From Planctomycetota bacterium (lineage in GTDB: Bacteria > Planctomycetota > Phycisphaerae > Sedimentisphaerales > Anaerohalosphaeraceae), in the NCBI GenBank assembly GCA_021160785.1, contig JAGHBX010000591.1:1-12298 (forward strand): DNA of 12,298 nt. The letters run 5' to 3'. The number at the start of each line of letters is the position of its first letter. Position 1 is the first letter of the stretch. The notes under the pieces were generated by a model that saw only the letters and a program-made list of their open reading frames with translations, was not told where the DNA came from and did not search any database. Below are positions 1-6,543 of the stretch, one piece after another. The position numbers were made by a program, and so were the translations under genes.

Positions 1-521
1 ATCGACTGGTCTGTCTCGGCCATCGACAGTTGTTCCGTTCGCGCCCTTTTTGGGGGGCGAAAACAGGCCCGAATCCGACGGATCGAGGCAAAAATGGCTC
101 CAAGCGTCATTTGATTGTGGATGGTCGGGGGACGCCACTGGCGATTGAACATACTGGAGCCAATGTGCATGATTCGGAGATGGCAATTGCCTTGGTCGAT
201 GGAATACCGCCGATCAAGCAACCTCAGGGCCGCCCTCGCAGGCGTCCAGATGAAGTACTTGCGGATCGTGCTTATGATGCGGAAGAGAAGATTCGCCAAC
301 CGTTGCGGAAGCGTAAAATTGAACCGTTGATTGCCAAACGGAATACTGAACATGGCAGCGGCCTGGGCAAATTTCGCTATGTTGTTGAGGCAGCATTTGA
401 CTGGCTGTTCAATCAACGACGGTTGCGTGTTCGTTATGAAAAACGGGACGATATTCATCAAGCGTTCCTAATCATAGGATGTTTCCTAATTTGTTGGCGA
501 CGAGTTATGGAGTTTTGTTAG
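1..521 (+). CDS. IS5-family (IS427-like) transposase, 3' part, with -1 frame change
   Basis: This is the C-terminal part of a DDE transposase; the 5' end lies before the window. Positions 1-57 read in frame 1 and give the stretch around the first catalytic Asp (motif AIDSCSVRALFGG). From position 57 the homology continues in frame 3 with AKTGPNPTDRGKNGSKRHL, typical of IS5 transposases. The second catalytic Asp lies in LADRAYDAEE, and the Glu in FRYVVEAAFDWL, followed by RRLRVRYEKR. The frames join by a -1 shift on the G run at 52-57; unshifted frame 1 stops at 112-114. Some IS5-family members are known to encode transposase in two overlapping frames, so this may be programmed frameshifting, but a disabling mutation or sequencing error is also possible. 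The stop (519-521) lies almost at the presumed right end of the element. The family call is secure; activity is not. Confidence 0.88.
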   Translation, partial: RLVCLGHRQLFRSRPFWGAKTGPNPTDRGKNGSKRHLIVDGRGTPLAIEHTGANVHDSEMAIALVDGIPPIKQPQGRPRRRPDEVLADRAYDAEEKIRQPLRKRKIEPLIAKRNTEHGSGLGKFRYVVEAAFDWLFNQRRLRVRYEKRDDIHQAFLIIGCFLICWRRVMEFC

Positions 522-527
522 AGTGCC
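1..527 (+). mobile_element. Right portion of an IS5-family insertion sequence
   Basis: The element enters from outside the window. Its right end is placed at about 515-527 because the transposase stops at 519-521 and recognisable IS66 coding sequence begins at about 523-530. The segment GGAGTTTTGTTAGAGTGCC (509-527) is a plausible right terminal inverted repeat, but the left end is not visible, so the repeat and any target duplication cannot be confirmed. The trinucleotide TAA at 528-530 would fit the short duplications made by some IS5 groups. Confidence 0.6.
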
Positions 528-1014
528 TAAATATCTGGCGGGTCTTTCTGATAAAGCCACCGCCGATTACGGCCAAAGATTGCTTGATGCGATGCGTGAT
601 ATGTTCGGCATTTTCCACAACGCCGAAGAGCTTACAGCAAGCAGTTTTGCAAAAGCGATGGAAAAAAGTCGAAAAGCATTTCTTGATATTGCATTGATCG
701 ATGTTCCCGACAGTCGTCAAGCACAGAATCTTGCAAATCGTTTTCGTAAACACGGCGATGCTTATTTCCGATTTATCACAACACCGGGCGTTGAACCGAC
801 CAATAATCTCGCTGAGCAGGCGATACGTTTTGTTGTTATAGACCGTTATATTACACAAGGCACTCGCAGCGAAAAGGGCAGAGCTTGGTGCGAACGCATC
901 TGGACTGTACTGGCGACCTGTGCCAGCCAAGGCCGAAATGCGTTTGATTTTATATGCCAATCTACCCAGGCTCATCTCTCCGATCAGCCATTACCATCGT
1001 TATTAAGCCCATAA
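523..1014 (+). pseudogene. IS66-family transposase (TnpC), C-terminal fragment
   Basis: The fragment covers about 163 residues of a transposase that is normally around 450-550 residues long. It carries the C-terminal part of the IS66 DDE domain: YFRFITTPGVEPTNNLAEQAIRFVVIDRYITQGTRSEKGR, split here as the motif ITTPGVEPTNNLAEQAIRF (with the Glu of NNLAEQ as the likely catalytic acid) followed by TQGTRSEKGR and ERIWTVLATCASQGR. The catalytic Asp residues and the N-terminal DNA-binding part are absent. The reading frame is open only from position 490, and upstream DNA belongs to the IS5 element, so the IS66 copy appears truncated at its 5' side. The GTG at 523 is only the first possible start and is unlikely to be a real one. 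No terminal repeat of IS66 was recognised downstream. The family assignment is firm and loss of function very likely. Confidence 0.85.
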
Positions 1015-1045
1015 GCCACATTCATACCCTGTGAACGGTTACCGA

Positions 1046-1759
1046 TTATTCTATGAACAGCTTCGTTGCCATTTTCCGGCCGGTTTGGGTTCTGAAGATT
1101 TTTTCGATGAGCTTACCGATCTGGTCCTTGTCGGCGTCGGGATAGTCGTCGGGAATGTTCACCAGCCAGTCGGCGTCCCAGATCGCCTTGAATTCGTCAG
1201 TGTCGATGTCTTTGGCGCTGTGGTGGTTGGCGACGATCCTGCACACGTGATCGATGACTGTCTCGTCCAGATGGAGTTGGGTCATGATCTCGCGGGCGAT
1301 GGGCGGGCCTTCGATTTCCTGATACTTGCCGGCACTTGAGCCGTGGAGTTCTTCTGCTTTTTGAATGCCGATGTCGTGAAGAACCGCCGCAGCTTTGACA
1401 ACGAGGGGGTCGCCGCCTTCTGCCTGCTGGATTTCATCGGCGTATTTGAGCACGGCGAGGGCATGGTCGATGCGTTTGTGGTCGTCGCCGAAGAGCGTCT
1501 TCATCCGGGTTGTCAACTGTTCGCAGATCGCTTTATCTTTGTCGGCGCCGACGGTTCCCAGACATTGCGGGCCGTACTGACACCACTTTGCACACCCCAG
1601 ATCAATGTTGGGATTGCTCACTTTCCTGCCGCAGGATTGGCATTTGCGGGTCGGCTCGTCCTTCCAGAACTCAATCTTCGCACCGCAACCGGGACATCCG
1701 ATCTCGAAGATGTCTCCGGGCTTCCAGAATCTTTGGTCCTGACCTGGGCATTTGACCAT
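1046..1759 (-). CDS. HD-domain metal-dependent phosphohydrolase-like protein with Cys-rich N-terminus
   Basis: The product is 237 residues from ATG at 1759, preceded on its strand by GAGG six bases upstream. A TTG four codons further out (1771) is possible but less attractive. Residues 1-66 are cysteine rich: C4, C22-x2-C25, C40-x2-C43 and C56-x3-C60-x5-C66, which looks like a zinc ribbon plus a second metal-binding group. An HD domain follows: H99, the H128-D129 pair in AAAVLHDIG, H179/H180 in IVANHHS and D195/D197 in WDADWL. HD proteins of this kind hydrolyse phosphate esters, often nucleotides; the substrate here is unknown. The cysteines might bind zinc or an iron-sulfur cluster. It is transcribed away from the acs operon and toward the IS66 remnant, so a functional link is not implied. 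The domain assignment is confident, the role unknown. Confidence 0.82.
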   Translation of the reverse strand: MVKCPGQDQRFWKPGDIFEIGCPGCGAKIEFWKDEPTRKCQSCGRKVSNPNIDLGCAKWCQYGPQCLGTVGADKDKAICEQLTTRMKTLFGDDHKRIDHALAVLKYADEIQQAEGGDPLVVKAAAVLHDIGIQKAEELHGSSAGKYQEIEGPPIAREIMTQLHLDETVIDHVCRIVANHHSAKDIDTDEFKAIWDADWLVNIPDDYPDADKDQIGKLIEKIFRTQTGRKMATKLFIE

Positions 1760-1828
1760 ATTCGGCCTCAAATAAACGAGTTTCAGCGTTCCTGCCCCGC
1801 CATCGCCGGCAGGCTATGTGCGGTTAGC

Positions 1829-1847
1829 GGTGGGCTAAGAGCCCACC
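1829..1847. repeat. GC-rich perfect hairpin, REP-like
   Basis: GGTGGGCT (1829-1836) and AGCCCACC (1840-1847) are perfect inverted complements around a three-base loop, followed by CTACC. Such GGTGGGC/GCCCACC hairpins are often dispersed intergenic repeats in bacteria. A similar but not identical hairpin lies at 8745-8762. No T-run follows, so it is not a standard terminator. Confidence 0.5.
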
Positions 1848-1861
1848 CTACCGAGTCAATA

Positions 1862-1880
1862 CGCCCGAGTCGGGCGTTTT
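1862..1880 (+). terminator. Terminator-like hairpin with short T-run
   Basis: CGCCCG (1862-1867) pairs with CGGGCG (1871-1876) around an AGT loop, followed at once by TTTT and then G. It has the shape of a Rho-independent terminator for plus-strand transcription. No intact plus-strand gene lies directly upstream: the nearest is the IS66 remnant ending at 1014, and the HD gene runs the other way. It could stop read-through from the IS side or act as an attenuator before the DUF3786 gene. The T-run is short, so the call is tentative. Confidence 0.4.
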
Positions 1881-2004
1881 GTGCTGATACCACCGCCACA
1901 CTGTATCAGGAATGAATTCCGCGGTCAAGCAGGTGCAAATCGCGGGTAACAGTCGGTTTTGCTCTTGCGTAACAGGGCTGTGAGCTTAATATGGGCTGGA
2001 ATTG

Positions 2005-2643
2005 ATGATGGAATTCGAGCAGGCAGCCGCTTTACGGGAGGACAGCACGGATATGCATGAGCAACTTTGGGAAAAACTCGTCGCGCTGGACCCGACGGAG
2101 ATGGCCGGACGGTCCAGGTGCAGGTTTGACGGCGACTCTTCAACATTCATCGTGCCGCTTATGGGTGCCGATTTTATAGTTGACGGCGGACAGCGGCTTA
2201 TCACGCCGGTCGATGATCCCGAAACACAGGCAGGCTTTCTCGAGCAGTTGTGTATCCTGGCCTACCTGATTAATGCGTCGGATATCCCGATCAGCGGCAG
2301 GCTGGTATCGGGAGACAAACTGGAGGCGGGTCAGTTTTTCTTTCGTGGGCCGCACGGACTCCCGACTCCGAAGCTGGAAGAGGCGTTCGGAGATGAGCCT
2401 TCCTTGCTTCATGAGGCCAGCGCCGCCTTAAATGCCAAACCGTGTGAGTACGGCGATGCCTCGATTTCGCTTGGCATCCTGCCGAATGTGCCGGTTGTGC
2501 TTGTAATATGGGGGCGGGACGACGAATTCGAGGCGCGGGCGTCGATCTTGTTCGATGAGACGGCTTCGAAGCAACTGCCCCTGGATGCGCTGCTTGCCGG
2601 TGTGCAGCTTGCTGTCAAAAAACTCATCGAGACGGTCGAGTAG
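2005..2643 (+). CDS. DUF3786-type protein of unknown function
   Basis: The product is 212 residues from ATG at 2005; TTG at 2002 and ATG at 2008 are adjacent alternatives. ATG at 2053 is a further candidate, with GGAGG at 2037-2041 eleven bases before it. Features resembling the DUF3786 family are WEKLVALDP near residue 22, a central LCILAYLINAS followed by ISGRLVSGDKLEAGQFFFRGPHG (about residues 82-118, a sized-and-spaced conserved core), and near the end VPVVLVIWGRDDEFEARA and SILFDETAS with a terminal amphipathic helix. There is no signal peptide or membrane segment, so it should be cytoplasmic. DUF3786 proteins occur mainly in anaerobes and, as I recall, often in genomes with corrinoid or C1 metabolism, which would fit the operon downstream. 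The family call rests on memory of its pattern rather than an alignment. The function is unknown. Confidence 0.75.
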   Translation: MMEFEQAAALREDSTDMHEQLWEKLVALDPTEMAGRSRCRFDGDSSTFIVPLMGADFIVDGGQRLITPVDDPETQAGFLEQLCILAYLINASDIPISGRLVSGDKLEAGQFFFRGPHGLPTPKLEEAFGDEPSLLHEASAALNAKPCEYGDASISLGILPNVPVVLVIWGRDDEFEARASILFDETASKQLPLDALLAGVQLAVKKLIETVE

Positions 2644-2715
2644 GGCGGCATTTTGCCTATTTTAACACTGCTACCGTGGTTTACGAGACAGAATCAGCTG
2701 TTTTCGCCGGAAATG

Positions 2716-2731
2716 AAGCCCAAATGGGCTT
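2716..2731. other. Inverted repeat overlapping the response-regulator -35 region
   Basis: AAGCCC (2716-2721) and GGGCTT (2726-2731) are perfect complements around AAAT. It may be a weak terminator for the DUF3786 gene, because TT follows, or an operator, because its right arm touches the -35 hexamer at 2730-2735. The sequence does not decide between these. Confidence 0.35.
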
Positions 2732-2758
2732 TACAATCGCAGGAAACAGTGTTAGAAT
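2730..2758 (+). promoter_or_regulatory. Sigma-70-type promoter for the response regulator
   Basis: A -35 hexamer TTTACA (2730-2735) and a -10 hexamer TAGAAT (2753-2758) are separated by exactly 17 bases; each matches consensus at five of six positions. Transcription would start near 2765, leaving a leader of about 34 bases before the ATG at 2799. This suggests the regulator has its own transcription, separate from the DUF3786 gene. Confidence 0.65.
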
Positions 2759-2798
2759 CCGGGCGAATTCGGCTGTGCGGTAGGTATAAACGAGGATT

Positions 2799-3416
2799 AT
2801 GGCAAAGAAATACAAGGCAAATATTTTTGTTGTTGACGACGATTCCTGCATTAGCGATCTGGTTTCGCTGACTCTCGAAGGAATGGGTTATAAATGCTCG
2901 TGCTTTGAGGACGCCGATTCGTGTCTGAAGCAGTTAGCTGTCGATAAGTGCGACGTGCTTCTGACAGATGTGCGCATGCCTGAAAAGGGTGGAATCGAAC
3001 TTCTCGTGGAGGTCAAACGTAGCTTTCCGTGGTTGCCCGTGCTTATGATGACGAGCTATGCCGATATCCCGATGTCCGTCGAGGCGGTGAAGGCGGGTGC
3101 GTTTAATTTCATTGAGAAACCACTGGACGGGCAGATGCTGCTTGATGTTGTCGAGACGGCTTTGCGGGAAAGTGATTTGACCAATATCCTCCGGGGTAAG
3201 CTGCTGACGAAGACGGAGGCGGTTATTCTGAACCTGATACTCCAGGGGCGCAGTAATAAAGGCATCGCTCATATTTTGCATCGTTCGGTGCGAACCATCG
3301 AGGACCATCGCAACCATATTATGCGGAAGCTGGACGTGGATAATGTGGTTGATCTTGTCAAACGGGCCACCACGCTGGGAATGGTGAAGCTTTCACCGGG
3401 CAAACAGGACGAATAG
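2799..3416 (+). CDS. FixJ/NarL-type two-component response regulator (REC + LuxR HTH)
   Basis: The product is 205 residues. The N-terminal receiver domain (about 7-122) has the acidic pocket D13-D15 in VVDDD, the phosphoacceptor D57 in LLTDVRMP, T85 in MMTSY and the K107-P108 pair in FIEKPLD. The C-terminal LuxR-type helix-turn-helix (about 136-190) contains LTKTEAVILNLILQGRSNKGIA and SVRTIEDHRNHIMRKL in the usual order, with NHIMRKLDV as the end of the recognition-helix region. It should bind DNA when phosphorylated. GAGG at 2792-2795 lies three bases before the ATG, rather close for a ribosome binding site. No sensor kinase gene is in the window, so it is an orphan here. Its position just before the acs operon, with a dyad at 3488-3502 in between, makes it a candidate regulator of that operon; this is inference. 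The family call is secure. Confidence 0.93.
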   Translation: MAKKYKANIFVVDDDSCISDLVSLTLEGMGYKCSCFEDADSCLKQLAVDKCDVLLTDVRMPEKGGIELLVEVKRSFPWLPVLMMTSYADIPMSVEAVKAGAFNFIEKPLDGQMLLDVVETALRESDLTNILRGKLLTKTEAVILNLILQGRSNKGIAHILHRSVRTIEDHRNHIMRKLDVDNVVDLVKRATTLGMVKLSPGKQDE

Positions 3417-3444
3417 ATCCGGCGTGTGGTGGATTTTGAGGCGG

Positions 3445-3463
3445 GAAAAGACTTTTCTTTTTT
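3445..3463 (+). terminator. Possible AT-rich terminator after the response regulator
   Basis: GAAAA (3445-3449) and TTTTC (3453-3457) can pair around GAC, followed by six T (3458-3463) before GATTTTG. It lies 29 bases after the stop codon of the regulator, where a terminator is expected. The stem is short and AT-rich, so the call is weak. Confidence 0.35.
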
Positions 3464-3482
3464 GATTTTGTGAGACTTTTTT

Positions 3483-3502
3483 CGGGATACGGAAATCCCG
3501 TA
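3483..3502. promoter_or_regulatory. Dyad operator candidate upstream of the acs operon
   Basis: TACGG (3488-3492) and CCGTA (3498-3502) form an inverted repeat with a five-base centre. An overlapping repeat CGGGAT (3483-3488) / ATCCCG (3495-3500) is also present. The symmetry and spacing suit a dimeric DNA-binding protein such as a FixJ/NarL-type regulator, and one is encoded just upstream. The dyad centre (3495) lies about 53 bases before the predicted transcription start near 3548, a position commonly used by activators. The link to the regulator is inference. Confidence 0.45.
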
Positions 3503-3512
3503 GTTACCACAG

Positions 3513-3541
3513 TTGTTAGGGGCATATCAATGCTGTAAACT
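3513..3541 (+). promoter_or_regulatory. Candidate sigma-70 promoter for the cooC-acs operon
   Basis: TTGTTA (3513-3518) and TAAACT (3536-3541) are separated by 17 bases and each matches four of six consensus positions. Imperfect hexamers with an upstream dyad fit an activated promoter. Transcription would begin near 3548, giving an unusually long leader of about 154 bases before the cooC ATG. That leader contains the palindrome CGGTACCG (3583-3590); I recognise no riboswitch in it. Confidence 0.4.
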
Positions 3542-3701
3542 GGGGTGCCTTTGACGATCAACGGGAATTTGCGGGCCAGTGACGGTACCGGAGTGACGTG
3601 GTAACGACGGGGTTTGCAAAACAGGTCAGGATTTAGAGGCAATTTAGTGGGATATAGAAAGCTGCCGTCTCTGAATCGAGGGAAATAGCGTGAGGACTGC
3701 C

Positions 3702-4511
3702 ATGCAGAGTAGTTTTAAGATAGCAATCAGTGGTAAAGGTGGGGTGGGCAAGACGACGGTCTGCGCGGTCTGGGCTCAATTACTTGCGCAGGCGGGGCTG
3801 GATGTGCTGGCGATCGATGCCGATTCCGACCCGAACCTGGCGTCAGCTCTTGGAGTCGAACCCGACAAATGCCCCGAGCCGCTTATCAAGGCGAAAGACC
3901 TGATTCGCGAGCGAACGGGGGCTGAACCCGGCTTGATCGGGCAGTTTTTTAAGATGAATCCATACGTTTCAGACCTCCCGGAAAAGTACAGTTATCTGGT
4001 AAATGGCGTCAAGCTGCTGGTCTTAGGCGCGATCGAAAACGCCGGGGGGGGCTGTGCATGCCCGGAATCGGCGTTTCTCAAGGCCCTGTTGACACATTCA
4101 ATGCTGCATCGCGACGAGGTGATCCTGGTTGATCTGCCTGCGGGCGTGGAATTCCTGGGCAGGGCATGTGTGCAGGGGGTGGACGGGCTGGTCATTGTGG
4201 TGGAGCCGGGCATGAGGAGCATCGATACGGCCAGGCACATTGCGAGTATGGGCAAGAATATGGGTATTAGCCGCGTTGGGGCGTTTGTCAACAAGATCAC
4301 CGATGAGGGGCAGATTGGCGAGATAGAATCACAGTTGGGCGACATTGCGACATTGGGGAGTTTTGGATATAATCCTGCGATTCAGGCCGCCGACCTCAAG
4401 CGAACATCGGTAATGGAGGGCAGTAGTGAACTCGTTGAGGCCCTTGACAGGGCTAAGGAAAAGATGATGGAAGTGTTCTTTGGCGGTGTGGGAGAGGGAG
4501 AGACGGAATAG
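3702..4511 (+). CDS. cooC: CooC-type nickel-insertion ATPase for CO dehydrogenase
   Basis: This P-loop ATPase of the SIMIBI/MinD class supplies nickel to the C-cluster of CO dehydrogenase. From ATG 3702 it has 269 residues. The deviant Walker A motif GKGGVGKT is at residues 11-18, IDADSDPNL follows near 38-46, and a Walker B-like VILVDLPAG lies at about 140-148. The CxC motif (C118-A-C120 in GGGCACPES) matches the metal-binding pair by which CooC dimers bind nickel or zinc. ATG 3702 is preferred because GAGG lies six bases before it and the Walker motif then sits at the usual distance from the N-terminus; GTG at 3690, also with a GAGGG upstream, would add four residues. It is the first gene of the operon, 66 bases before cooS. 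The family and role are confident. Confidence 0.95.
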   Translation: MQSSFKIAISGKGGVGKTTVCAVWAQLLAQAGLDVLAIDADSDPNLASALGVEPDKCPEPLIKAKDLIRERTGAEPGLIGQFFKMNPYVSDLPEKYSYLVNGVKLLVLGAIENAGGGCACPESAFLKALLTHSMLHRDEVILVDLPAGVEFLGRACVQGVDGLVIVVEPGMRSIDTARHIASMGKNMGISRVGAFVNKITDEGQIGEIESQLGDIATLGSFGYNPAIQAADLKRTSVMEGSSELVEALDRAKEKMMEVFFGGVGEGETE

Positions 4512-4577
4512 AGTAGACGGAATTCGGGTGTCAAAAAGCTAATAACGCAAATTGAAAAGCGATAAGAAGGAAAGGTT

Positions 4578-6512
4578 ATGGATCCAAAAGAACGCAGCAG
4601 TGACAAGGCGGCCCAGGAAGTAATCCAACTGATGGCCGACGAGGGTATTGAGAATGCATGGGACCGGCTCGACGCCCAGAAGCCTCAGTGCGGGTTCGGC
4701 AAGCAGGGTGTCTGCTGTCGGATATGCGCGATGGGGCCGTGTCGGATATCGAAGAAGGCGCCGTTGGGCATCTGCGGTGCTACCGCTGATACCATAGCGG
4801 CCAGAAACCTTGTACGAATGATTGCCGGAGGTGCTGCGGCGCATTCGGACCACGGTCGTGATATTGCGCATACATTCAAGATGGCGGTTGACAGTGACAG
4901 TAGCGATTATATGATCAAAGATGAGCGCAAGCTGAGCGAAGTCGCGGCAAAGTATGGCATCGAGACAAAAGGCAAGCAGATGAAACAGATTGCAGCTGAG
5001 TTGTCTGATGTGGTGCTGGGTGAATTCGGCAGGCAGTCCGGAACGCTTGTCAGTGCGGCCTCTTATGCACCGCCGGCCAGGCAAAAGGTCTGGAAACAAC
5101 TGGGGGTTACTCCTCGTTCAATCGACCGCGAAATTGTTGAGATTATGCACAGAACCCATATTGGTGTTGATTCAGACTATAAGAACCTTGTAAAGCAGGG
5201 GCTTCGAGCGTGTCTGTCTGATGGATGGGGAGGGTCTCTTATAGCTACTGAGCTTTCAGATATTCTGTTTGGCAGCCCGCAGCCGGTTCGGTTTGGTAGC
5301 AATCTTGGTGTCCTTGACGCCGAGCAGGTCAACATCATTGTGCATGGTCATGAGCCGACACTGTCGGACGTAATAGTAGCGGTATCGCAGGAAGATGAAC
5401 TCGTAAAACTTGCCAAAGAAAAAGGAGCGGCCGGCATTAATATTGCCGGTATGTGCTGCACGGCTAATGAGATGCTGATGCGTCATGGCATACCGGTTGC
5501 CGGCAACTTTTTGCAGCAGGAATTAGCGGTGATGACCGGGGTAGTGGACTTGATGGCAGTGGATGTTCAATGCATTATGCCTGCCCTCGGTTCGCTGTCC
5601 GGTTGTTTTCATACGAAACTTATTACAACTTCGCCAAAGTGCAAGATTGCCGGAGCTGAGCATATTGAATTCGAAGAGGACAGGGCTGTTGAGATTGCTC
5701 GAGGAATCATCAGACTTGCTATCGAGAATTTTCCAAAGAGGAAAAGCAAGATTAAGATTCCGAAAGTAACCGAGGAGGGGATTGCCGGTTTTACCACTGA
5801 GAATACTTTTTACCACCTTGGCGGTCGATTTCGAGGTAGTTATCGACCATTGAATGATGCTATTATTTGCGGACGTTTACGTGGTGCAGCGGGAGTTGTG
5901 GGTTGCAATAATCCCAAGCAGGTCCATGATTACGGTCACGTGACAATGATCAAGGAGCTTATCAAAAATGATGTTTTGGTGCTCAGCACGGGTTGCAGCG
6001 CAATTGCTGCCGCCAAGGCCGGCCTCATGAGACCGGATGCAGCGGCGAAATATTGCGGTAAGGGGCTGGCGGAGATATGCGAGACGATAGGTATACCGCC
6101 GGTGCTGCATGTCGGCTCCTGTGTGGATAACAGCCGAATTTTGACAATCCTGGCAAATGTAGTTGCTGAAGGCGGTCTTGGCGATGACATTTCCGATTTA
6201 CCTGTGGCCGGTGCTGCACCGGAATGGATGTCGGAAAAAGCTGTTTCAATCGGGATGTATTTCGTCGCATCAGGGGTATATACGGTTATCGCAGAACCGT
6301 TGCCCGTTTTGGGATCTCCAAATTTGACCCGTTATTTAACAGACGAAATTGAAAAGGATATAGGCGGCAAATGGGCCTTTGAGTCAGACCCGGTTAAGGC
6401 TGCGAAAATGATGCTTGAACATATCGAGAGTAAGCGTGATGCTTTGGGAATAAACGAAGAGAAGGAGCGCAAGCTCTATGATATGGAAGATCGTCGGGCG
6501 TTAACATTTTAA
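4578..6512 (+). CDS. cooS: Anaerobic Ni-Fe-S carbon monoxide dehydrogenase catalytic subunit
   Basis: CooS (AcsA when paired with acetyl-CoA synthase) interconverts CO2 and CO and passes CO to AcsB. The 644-residue length is normal. By analogy with Carboxydothermus CODH-II, D-cluster cysteines are C38 and C46, and B-cluster cysteines C47, C50, C55 and C66. C-cluster ligands are H258 (VHGHEPTLSD), C294 (GMCCTANE), C332 (VQCIMPA), C443 (VGCNNPKQ), C473 (STGCSAIA) and C514 (VGSCVDNSR). Catalytic H92 (HSDHGRDI) and K554 (MSEKAVSIGM) are also present, so the enzyme should be active. AAGGAAAGG precedes the ATG. acsB starts 31 bases downstream, as expected for a bifunctional CODH/ACS complex. Sampled segments are clearly less GC-rich than in the flanking genes, suggesting a different history. 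It is cytoplasmic and the identification is firm. Confidence 0.97.
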   Translation: MDPKERSSDKAAQEVIQLMADEGIENAWDRLDAQKPQCGFGKQGVCCRICAMGPCRISKKAPLGICGATADTIAARNLVRMIAGGAAAHSDHGRDIAHTFKMAVDSDSSDYMIKDERKLSEVAAKYGIETKGKQMKQIAAELSDVVLGEFGRQSGTLVSAASYAPPARQKVWKQLGVTPRSIDREIVEIMHRTHIGVDSDYKNLVKQGLRACLSDGWGGSLIATELSDILFGSPQPVRFGSNLGVLDAEQVNIIVHGHEPTLSDVIVAVSQEDELVKLAKEKGAAGINIAGMCCTANEMLMRHGIPVAGNFLQQELAVMTGVVDLMAVDVQCIMPALGSLSGCFHTKLITTSPKCKIAGAEHIEFEEDRAVEIARGIIRLAIENFPKRKSKIKIPKVTEEGIAGFTTENTFYHLGGRFRGSYRPLNDAIICGRLRGAAGVVGCNNPKQVHDYGHVTMIKELIKNDVLVLSTGCSAIAAAKAGLMRPDAAAKYCGKGLAEICETIGIPPVLHVGSCVDNSRILTILANVVAEGGLGDDISDLPVAGAAPEWMSEKAVSIGMYFVASGVYTVIAEPLPVLGSPNLTRYLTDEIEKDIGGKWAFESDPVKAAKMMLEHIESKRDALGINEEKERKLYDMEDRRALTF

Positions 6513-6543
6513 GGTAGGTTGAATTTAACGAGGTAGATAGAAT

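Noticed and set aside
505..975. 156-codon minus-strand frame
   Set aside because: It is antisense to the IS66 transposase fragment, whose plus-strand motifs are unmistakable.
1343..1915. 190-codon plus-strand frame opposite the HD gene
   Set aside because: The minus-strand product has ordered zinc-ribbon and HD motifs, whereas this frame has none.
3417..3701. Cobalamin riboswitch or sigma-54 promoter in the acs leader
   Set aside because: A B12 riboswitch would suit a corrinoid pathway, but I found no B12 box. No GG-N10-GC pair of sigma-54 type was found at a sensible place.
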